A stretch of DNA of 64,000 nt from the NCBI GenBank assembly GCA_028023455.1, contig JAQFVV010006697.1:126001-190000 (forward strand), given 5' to 3'. Positions 55,256 through 64,000 of this stretch are shown here, one piece after another. Position 1 is the first letter of the stretch; every line of letters starts with the position of its first letter. Below the pieces are notes generated by a model. It ran no database searches. It saw only the letters and a program-made list of their open reading frames with translations, and was not told the DNA's origin. A program made the translations under genes and the position numbers. The stretch comes from Epiperipatus broadwayi (taxonomy: Eukaryota; Onychophora; Udeonychophora; Euonychophora; Peripatidae).

Positions 55256-55520
55256 GATTCTGGTATATTGATGTAGATCTAAGTCATTCATCTTTGATCC
55301 AGGTATATGGATGTATATTTAAGACATTCATTTATATAATGCAACTTTGATCCAGGTATATGGATGTAGATTTAAGCCATTCATTTATTTAATGCTTCTT
55401 TGATCCAGGGATATTGATGTAGATTTCAAGTCATTTCATTTGTATCAGAATATTAGGTTTGTAGATTTAAGTCATTCATTTATTTAACTCTTCTGTAGGC
55501 CTAAGTCACTCATGTATTCA
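55256..55520. repeat. ~53 bp degenerate tandem repeat
   Basis: TTTGATCCAGGTATATGGAT recurs at about 55293 and 55346, with a variant at 55399 (spacing 53 bp). Each is followed by GTAGATTTAAG(T/C)CATTCAT-like sequence. Diverged partial units flank these on both sides. Confidence 0.85.
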
Positions 55521-55696
55521 AAATATTAACCCTTGTAGATAGACACATATTGGAATAGGAGCATATGCAATTTAATATTTATATAGAAGTATATTTAATC
55601 TGTGTATTATAAAGGTATATCTAATCCCTGTGCATATTTGAAGTAGAAGCATCTTCAATTTCATTATTGTATAGAAGTGTTACAAACTCTATATTC

Positions 55697-55700
<4 letters not shown>
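55521..55700. repeat. two degenerate ~80 bp repeats
   Basis: GGAGCATATGCAATTTAATA / AGAAGCATCTTCAATTTCAT, each followed by TATAGAAGT(A/G)T and then (A/T)ATCT-type strings. Weak similarity. Confidence 0.5.

Positions 55701-55790
<90 letters not shown>
55701..55790. repeat. (TA)n microsatellite
   Basis: About 90 bp of TA dinucleotide. Confidence 0.98.
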
Positions 55791-55792
<2 letters not shown>

Positions 55793-56340
55793 TTAATTTG
55801 CTCACATATTATTACCATTTATTTTCAAACCAATATTCTTAAGTAATTACCATTCTTTAAAAAACATTATTTTCTTATGTTTCATTTGATAAATCAATCA
55901 TTTGAATAATTGCATTATGTTTTATACATTAATTATTTTAATAAATGCATTTTAAAAATTATATTTAAACATTATAAATGTATCTAAACTTTCCTTACCT
56001 TGATGTTTAATGGTTGGCAGGTTTTTAGAATCTTCACATCAAGAAGGGATTTACATGAGTGAATGGCATACTGAATTACTGCTACTGTTCACTTCCGCAG
56101 TATTCTGATTTTCCTGGGATTTTTACATGGTTGGAGAGAGAGAGGGAGAAATGCTTTCTAGCTGGTCATTCTGGAGTTTTCCAAATTAATATGTTTTTCC
56201 ATTATTCACTTAGCCAGTAAAAATAAGTTTTTCTTCTGTTGATGATAACTGAATTTTCCATCTTGGTTATTTTAGAATTCTAAACAGTAATAAATTGCAT
56301 GGCAATAACTACAATTTTCAACAAGTCTCATTTTTGACAA
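55791..56340. other. unassigned DNA
   Basis: 55990-56250 is less AT-rich with a short (GA)n tract near 56135. No gene recognised. Confidence 0.4.
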
Positions 56341-57255
56341 TCCTAATAACTGATTGTAATTTATCACTCCAACTGCATCTCCCTTATCCAATTATAGCTG
56401 CTCCTTTTATCTTTTCTGATTTCCATATTTTTTTCTTTTTAATCTTTTCTCTCATATCTCCCATCATGTTTTTTTTAAAAAAATATCTTTAAATGTTTCT
56501 ACATTGAAATCTGAAAACATATAGCTCTAAAATAAATTGTATCTGTAATATTTTCAACTGAAAACTGCCAATTTTTTTAATGATAAAAATTCATTAATTA
56601 AACCCATCATTTATATTTTTTATTTGTTTTTATAATACAGTTGGAAAAGTGACTTTAATTCACTATCACTCTTCTTTATTGAAATTTTTATTTGCTGACC
56701 GTGTCAGTTTTATTTTTAATTTAAACTACTTCAACTGGGGGTGGGAGATCTTTAAAATATCTATGTAAAACAACATGTCTGTTTCAATATATATATCCTA
56801 ATAACTGATTGTAATTTATCACTCCAACTGCATCTCCCTTATCCAATTATAGCTGCTTCTTTTATCTTTTCTGATTTCCATATTTTTTTCTTTTTAATCT
56901 TTTCTCTCATATCTCCCATCATGTTTTTTTTTAAAAAATATCTTTAAATGTTTCTACATTGAAATCTGAAAACATATAGCTCTAAAATAAATTGTATCTG
57001 TAATATTTTCAACTGAAAACTGCCAATTTTTTTAATGATAAAAATTCATTAATTAAACCCATCATTTATATTTTTTATTTGTTTTTATAATACAGTTGGA
57101 AAAGTGACTTTAATTCACTATTACTCTTCTTTATTGAAATTTTTATTTGCTGACCATGTCAGTTTTATTTTTAATTTAAACTACTTCAACTGGGGGTGGG
57201 AGATCTTTAAAATATCTATGTAAAACTACATGTCTGTTTCAATATATATATATAT
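56341..57255. repeat. 455 bp tandem duplication, about 99% identical
   Basis: TCCTAATAACTGATTGTAAT starts both copies (56341 and 56796). By eye the copies differ at about four or five bases plus small T/A-run and (TA)n length changes. Each copy ends in a short (AT)n tract. The high identity indicates a recent event. Confidence 0.95.
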
Positions 57256-59399
57256 ATAAACCTATTTTTTAACAACCAATGTGCTAGACTTACTTCTCAT
57301 CCCATGAAGTACTATACTGCATGTTATTATTCCCATATATCTAATTATTCTCCTTAAAATCCACTTCATATATATATTGAAACAGTAAGATTTGCTTTAC
57401 AAATCTTCGTTTCACCTTCTCTCATTTTTTCCTACCCTCATACCCTAGTTTAAATCCCAATTTATTATAGTATGTCTGTACTGCCACTTATATGCCAAAA
57501 TCCCACTTAAATTAGATCAGGAATGTATTAATGCTTGTGATATATATATATAATTTTAAAAACTTAACATTAATAATTTATAAATTGCGAGTATGTGCAT
57601 TTATACATATTCATTTTAGAAAGTAGCTCATATAAGCAAATTTACACACAGACTGCGATAAATATTTTAAAACTTAAATAAAAATAATGGTTTTGTTATT
57701 TAAAGTCTTAAATCTATTTAATTTAGGAATTTTACTTTCATAATATTTGTTTTCATTTAGTAACCGTAAATAGATTTAAACATTTAGAAGTTAAAAGTAA
57801 AATTTAGATTTATAAAAATCACTTCACAAATTTTATGTAAAAAGTAAATGAGGGTTTGGAACAAAACAATAGGCTTAATTAGTTAAATTTTATAAAATTC
57901 ATTAATTAGTGTCTTCAATATTTTGCAACCAGATAAACAACAGATGTCCACTCAGGTATTTTTTTAATTAAAATATTGTTAAAACAAAATTAAAGTTTTA
58001 ATTTGAATGTCTTAAAAATAAAATTAATTCTTCTCCCTGTTTTCAGATATTCGAATAAGATAAATTGGCAGCTTTTATTTTTGCATCTATTTTTGGTTCT
58101 AGAGTGACTGCCATGGGATATATCTATTGTAACCTGTGTTGGTATATATAGAGCCGATTTTATTAATTGTGATGGGTTGTGCTATTTTGTACTATGCTTA
58201 GATTATGCTTGTGCTTTTCTAAATAGAGATATATCATATGCTATGCTTAATTCTAAATAGAGATATTATTAATAAATATACTGAGCTGAATCAGCAACTG
58301 AATATACTATTTTGAGAGTTTAATACAATTGAATTTAGTGAAAAAATACCATTGATGAAATTCAAAAAAAAAACCAGCCTTTGCCTATTGAATGGAGAAT
58401 GTCTGAGTAGAAGTCAGCAGTAAGCCTCTCTTCCTGCTCATGAAAATGGCCTTCCTGTAGCACATACCATAAGAAGTCCATACTTATTGTAAACTGCCAC
58501 TGCTTCTGAAAATGTGTCGAATTTGATCATGGACCAAGAAGCTGACACATTAATATCAATGCTGTGTAACTTCCATTAAGCTTCCAATTAAAGTCAAACA
58601 GAGAAAACAAAAATGTGCATGGACTACCCAATTTATATGAGGTAACCTCATTAACCCAAGAGGTCTTGTGACGTATATTTTCTTTTAATGCTAGATAAAT
58701 GTATTTTTTATTATAAAACTGCATAATTCTTTTAAAATATTTTTTATTTTTTTATTATAACACTGCATAATTCTATAAAATTATTTTGTAATCTAACATG
58801 TGTGCTTTTATTTCTATCCTTGGGTTGATATTTTCTACTTTATATATTTGCTATTTAATTTTATGTCTTTTATTATAGTAGTGTGCTTAGATAGTCATCA
58901 AACAAGTGAATTATTTCTTTCAGTTTTATTAGTGTGCTGTTATATTATTGCAGATCAATTGTATAACTGACTCCTTAGCAAATGTCTGATAAAATTGCTT
59001 GTTCGAGGACTATTTTATTTTATTTTTTACTATCTTTCAAGAAAGGTATATTTTGCATTTTTTTTATCATGTGAGGATATGTACAAAATTAATAAGTGGA
59101 CTACATAATATAGAGAAAGGCATGACTATGTGTAATCTTATGAATACCTTTTAAATCATGCATCTCGTCCATTTTATTATTTTAAAATAACTTGTTTTAT
59201 TGTATTTAAAAGATTACCTTTTAAATCATACATTCCCTTCCATTTTCTTATTTTAAAGTTTCTTTTTGAATGTTTAAACTTATTAATAATAATAAAAGTC
59301 AATTTTTAATATATATATAATATTTTTAAATAATTTTTTTATCTTAAATTACACGAATATATTGTTAAATGTCAAGATAAAACAATGATTGTAATAATA
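57256..59399. other. unassigned AT-rich DNA
   Basis: The island 58370-58680 is less AT-rich. Its minus strand has a 65-codon frame (58724-58527), and the following codons read on with few stops, but no family was recognised. The rest is AT-rich. Confidence 0.4.
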
Positions 59400-62300
59400 T
59401 ATATATATGAAAAATAAAAAACACAAGTTAAAAACTTGCATACGCTTGTATTTATGACTATAGATGGCGTTATACCAAAAACACCTTCAAGCGTTTGTTT
59501 ACATAAACGTCAGAGCGTATTTCACTATCTCTAACTTAATTTCCACCTTCATATCATGATTTCAAGCTATTTGCTATCATCAGTGAAGGACAGGATTAAG
59601 AAACTAGATCTAAAACACAAACTCTGAGTGTTTAAGAAAGAATTTCTATTCAGCTTGCAAGCGTGAATCTTTTAGACACGTAATGTCTTCAAACTCAGCA
59701 TAGCATGCCAGATAGCTACATGGGTCTGATATCAGTTCAGCATCACCACATAGTAGAAGCCTCTGCAATATATATCATTGCAAGAAAGACTTCAAAGGTA
59801 CATTTATGAAAAACAAAAAACACAAGTTAAAAACTTGCATACGCTTGTATTTATGACTATAGATGGCATTATGCCAAAAACACCTTCAAGCGTTTGTTTA
59901 CATAAACGTCAGAGCGTATTTCACTATCTCTAACTTAATTTCCACCTTCACATCATGATTTCAAGCTATTTGCTATTGTCAATGAAGGACAGGATTAAGA
60001 AACTAGATCTAAAACACAAACTCTGAGAGTTTAAGAAACAATTTCTATTCAGCTTGCAAGCGTGAATCTTTTAGACACGTAATGTCTTCAAACTCAGCAT
60101 AACATGCCAGATAGCTACATGGGTCTGATATCAGTTCAGCATCACCACATAGTAGAAGCCTCTGCAATATATATCATTGCAAGAAAGACCTCAAAGGTAC
60201 ATTTATGAAAAACAAAAAACACAAGTTAAAAACTTGCATACGCTTGTATTTATGACTATAGATGGCGTTATACCAAAAACACCTTCAAGCGTTAGTTTAC
60301 ATAAACGTCAGAGCATATTTCACTATCTCTAACTTAATTTCCACCTTCATATCATGATTTCAAGCTATTTGCTATCGTCAGTGAAGGACAGGATTAAGAA
60401 ACTAGATCTAAAACACAAACTCTGAGCGTTTAAGAAACAATTTCTATTCAGCTTGCAAGCATGAATCTTTTAGACACGTAATGTCTACAAACTCAGCATA
60501 GCATGCCAGATAGCTACATGGGTCTGATATCAGTTCAGCATCACTACATAGTAGAAGCCTCTGCAATATATATCATTGCAAGAAAGACCTCAAAGGTACA
60601 TTTATGAAAAACAAAAAACACAAGTTAAAAACTTGAAGGTGTTTTTGGTATAACACCATCTATAGTCATAAATACAAGCGTATGCAAGTTTTTAACTTGT
60701 GTTTTTTGTTTTTCATAAATGTACCTTTGAGGTCTTTCTTGCAATGATATATATTGCAGAGGCTTCTACTATGTGGTGATGCTGAACTGATATCAGACCC
60801 ATGTAGCTATCTGGCATGCTATGCTGAGTTTGAAGACATTACGTGTCTAAAAGATTCACGCTTGCAAGCTGAATAGAAATTGTTTCTTAAACGCTCAGAG
60901 TTTGTGTTTTAGATCTAGTTTCTTAATCCTGTCCTTCACTGACGATAGCAAATAGCTTGAAATCATGATATGAAGGTGGAAATTAAGTTAGAGATAGAGA
61001 AATACGCTCTGACGTTTATGTAAACAAATGCTTGAAGGTGTTTTTGGTATAACGCCATCTATAGTCATAAATACAAGCGTATGCAAGTTTTTAACTTGTG
61101 TTTTTTGTTTTTCATAAATGTACCTTTGAGGTCTTTCTTGCAATGATATATATTGCAGAGGCTTCTACTATGTGGTGATGCTGAACTGATATCAGACCCA
61201 TGTAGCTATCTGGCATGCTATGCTGAGTTTGAAGACATTACGTGTCTAAAAGATTCCCGCTTGCAAGCTGAATAAAAATTGTTTCTTAAACGCTCAGAGT
61301 TTGTGTTTTAGATCTAGTTTCTTAATCCTGTCCTTCACTGACGATAGCAAATAGCTTGAAATCATGATATGAAGGTGGAAATTAAGTTAAAGATAGTGAA
61401 ATATGCTCTGACGTTTATGTAAACAAACGCTTGAAGGTGTTTTTGGTATAACGCCATCTATAGTCATAAATACAAGCGTATGCAAGTTTTTAACTTGTGT
61501 TTTTTGTTTTTCATAAATGTACCTTTGAGGTCTTTCTTGCAATGATATATATTGCAGAGGCTTCTACTATGTGGTGATGCTGAACTGATATCAGACCCAT
61601 GTAGCTATCTGGCATGCTATGCTGAGTTTGAAGACATTACGTGTCTAAAAGATTCCCGCTTGCAAGCTGAATAGAAATTGTTTCTTAAACGCTCAGAGTT
61701 TGTGTTTTAGATCTAGTTTCTTAATCCTGTCCTTCACTGACGATAGCAAATAGCTTGAAATCATGACATGAAGGTGGAAATTAAGTTAGAGATAGTGAAA
61801 TATGCTCTGACGTTTATGTAAACAAAGGCTTGAAGGTGTTTTTGGTATAACGCCATCTATAGTCATAAATACAAGCGTATGCAAGTTTTTAACTTGTGTT
61901 TTTTGTTTTTCATAAATGTACCTTTGAGGTCTTTCTTGCAATGATATATATTGCAGAGGCTTCTACTATGTGGTGATGCTGAACTGATATCAGACCCATG
62001 TAGCTTTCTGGCATGCTATGCTAAGTTTGAAGACATTACGTGTCTAAAAGATTCACGCTTGCAAGCTGAATAAAAATTGTTTCTTAAACGCTCAGAGTTT
62101 GTGTTTTAGATCTAGTTTCTTAATCCTGTCCTTCACTGATGATAGCAAATAGCTTGAAATCATGATATGAAGGTGGAAATTAAGTTAGAGATAGTGAAAT
62201 AGGCTCTGACGTTTATGTAAACAAACGCTTGAAGGTGTTTTTGGTATAACACCATCTATAGTCATAAATACAAGCGTATGCAAGTTTTTAACTTGTGTTT

Positions 62301-63062
62301 TTTGTTTTTCATAAATGTACCTTTGAGGTCTTTCTTGCAATGATATATATTGCAGAGGCTTCTACTATGTGGTGATGCTGAACTGATATCAGACCCATGT
62401 ATCTATCTGGCATGCTATGCTGAGTTTGAAGACATTACGTGTCTAAAAGATTCACGCTTGCAAGCTGTATAGAAATTGTTTCTTAAACGCTCAGAGTTTG
62501 TGTTTTAGATCTAGTTTCTTAATCCTGTCCTTCACTAACGATAGAAAATAGCTTGAAATGATGATATGAAGTTGGAAATTAAGTTAGAGATAGTGAAATA
62601 CGCTCTGACGTTTATGTAAACAAACACTTGAAGGTGTTTTTGGTATAACGCCATCTATAGTCATAAATACAAGCGTATGCAAATTTTTAACTTGTGTTTT
62701 TTGTTTTTCATAAATGTACCTTTGAGGTCTTTCTTGCAATGATATATATTGCAGAGGCTTCTACTATATGGTGATGCTGAACTGATATCAGACCCATGTA
62801 GCTATCTGGCATGCTATGCTGAGTTTGAAGACATTACGTGTCTAAAAGATTCACACTTGCAAGCTGAATAGAAATTGTTTCTTAAACGCTCAGAGTTTGT
62901 GTTTTAGATCTAGTTTCTTAATCCTGTCCTTCACTGACGATAGCAAATAGCTTGAAATCATGATATGAAGGTGGAAATTACGTTAGAGATAGTGAAATAC
63001 GCTCTGACGTTTATGTAAACAAACGCTTGAAGGTGTTTTTGGTATAACGCCATCTATAGTCA
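59400..63062. repeat. 399 bp satellite array with internal inversion
   Basis: Three units in one orientation (ACTTGCATACG landmarks at 59435, 59834, 60233; next at 60632), then an inversion at 60632-60636, then six full units in the other orientation (AAGGTGTTTTTGG landmarks at 60636, 61035, 61434, 61833, 62232, 62631, and a partial unit from 63030). The period is exactly 399 bp every time. Units are nearly identical (a few per cent divergence at most by eye). The switch point shares CTTG between the two unit phases. Both outer edges are short (TA)n tracts. No coding frame is conserved. A diverged single relic is at 26102-26478. Confidence 0.97.
60605..60700. repeat. inversion junction of the satellite (giant hairpin centre)
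   Basis: CACAAGTTAAAAACTTG (forward units) meets AAGGTGTTTTTGGTATAAC (reverse units) at 60635/60636. About 50 bases later CAAGTTTTTAACTTGTG begins the mirrored copy. The two flanking arms can therefore pair over about 1.2 kb around a ~50 base loop. Confidence 0.9.
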
Positions 63063-63076
63063 TATATATATATATA
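63063..63076. repeat. (TA)n boundary between satellite and element C
   Basis: A short TA run separates GTCATA of the last satellite unit from TTGTAACCCC of element C. Confidence 0.85.
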
Positions 63077-63077
63077 T

Positions 63078-64000
63078 TGTAACCCCTTGCCACAGATCAC
63101 CATCACTTACAATTATCCGGGGGTGCCAATTCTATGGATCATAGAATAAACTATCGAACTAGTCTTATCTTATTTTAAAGCTATCAATGAGGCTCTTAAA
63201 ATTTCACCTTAAACTAGCTCAGTTGAGGGATACAGAGGTGTATGATGTGTACAATGTACATTAGATGTGGGAGAAAATATTATAATTAATAGGAATAAAA
63301 CATCTATCAAGTTCTAAAATAAATAAGATTTATATTGGTAAAATTCTACCACCTAAAATTAACTAATTATAATCTATACTTCACCTCCTCCCATCATCCA
63401 CATGCATTGAACAACCTCTACCATATTAGAAAATTAAACTAATAACTAAAATATAATATTTAGAAACTATAATGTATAGCAAGTTGAATCTGAACTTAAA
63501 CTAAACCTATCGTTACTAAATTTTTAATTACACACCAATCTAATCTAATTAACTGAATTTATTATTTAATCTGAATTAAATATTAAAGATCTCAGGGAAT
63601 TAATTGATGGCATGGCTTAATCTAAAATCTCTATCTCTTAACAACTATTATTTAATATTATGAAAGTAATAATATAAACCAAGCAATACCCTAACTAAAT
63701 AATGGCAGTTAGATAATGAAAAAAATCGGGCACATTTTGATTTCAATTCATCATCTAAACAATTACTAAATAATAAAACCTTTTTAGAAACTCAGTAGAT
63801 AATTGGCATCTCATACAGTGATCAAGGAAATCAATATCATCATATCTGGATGTTTATCATGATTAAATGAAAATACAATTATATCACATTAAATAAAATA
63901 AATGTGTGAGCAAGTGTGGAAATATGAAACACGAATGAATGTTAAAGAAGACTTCTAAATACAATTTTGAATAATAAAATATTTATTAACAAAATAAGGA
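63078..64000. mobile_element. element C copy 2 (runs off the window)
   Basis: Starts TGTAACCCCTTGCC after (TA)n and matches 23470 onward block by block in the same orientation (see copy 1). No reading frame. The right end lies outside the window. Confidence 0.75.

Noticed and set aside
55621-55818. 65-codon minus frame
   Set aside because: Ile-Tyr alternation from (TA)n.
59400-63062. Possible CRISPR array or rDNA spacer
   Set aside because: The 399 bp units are contiguous with no spacers, change orientation, and have no rRNA-like sequence nearby.

Overview
This window looks like an AT-rich (by eye about 70-75% A+T) repeat-dominated stretch of an invertebrate animal genome. The evidence is: no long open reading frame anywhere; dense (TA)n and (TAA)n microsatellites; and remnants of element classes typical of animals (a Merlin/ISXO2-type DNA transposon, an RTE-type and a second endonuclease-type LINE, Gypsy-like gag remnants, a tRNA-derived short retroposon). 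A lophotrochozoan or flatworm is my guess, but the sequence does not prove it. A block of exactly 500 N (25602-26101) is a scaffold gap. No intact host protein gene, rRNA or functional tRNA is supported; every protein-like stretch I can name belongs to a decayed mobile element.

Layout. 1-4.9 kb: AT-rich DNA, a 20-bp-arm hairpin at the edge of a four-copy ~336 bp tandem array (771-2045), then a minus-strand Gypsy-like gag remnant (4072 to about 3150) with a primer-binding-site-like motif near 4765. 4.9-10 kb: 'element A', about 5.1 kb, with TGTACCC...GGGTACA ends and an internal (TAA)n tract. 12.2-13.0 kb: a plus-strand gag remnant with a 170 bp internal duplication. 15.54-16.63 kb: a decayed Merlin transposon with inverted terminal repeats and a near-perfect 8 bp target duplication. 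16.6-23.4 kb: mostly unassigned, with a 107-nt near-perfect hairpin at 22.65 kb. 23.47-25.60 kb: 'element C' copy 1, cut by the gap. 26.1-26.5 kb: a diverged single relic of the satellite that forms an array at 59-63 kb, ending in a palindrome. 28.1-28.5 kb: RTE LINE 3' end. 28.8-34.0 kb: a decayed LINE with zinc-knuckle ORF1, endonuclease and reverse transcriptase. 34.7-36.4 kb: a GC-richer nested tandem repeat. 37.59-42.95 kb: 'element B', a diverged relative of A. 43.1-46.1 kb: two palindromic inverted-repeat elements. 46.5-59.4 kb: mostly unassigned DNA with short tandem repeats, one tRNA-Ala-derived retroposon with 15 bp target duplications, and a recent 455 bp tandem duplication. 59.40-63.06 kb: an array of 399 bp units, three in one orientation and six in the other. 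63.08-64 kb: element C copy 2.

The parts do not form a pathway. The organising theme is mobile and tandem DNA lodged in, or growing out of, (TA)n tracts. The 399 bp satellite and element C lie next to each other at both places where either occurs, in the same relative orientation. Elements A and B both carry a (TAA)n tract at an equivalent internal position. These linked, (TA)n-bounded, apparently non-coding families are the least explained content.
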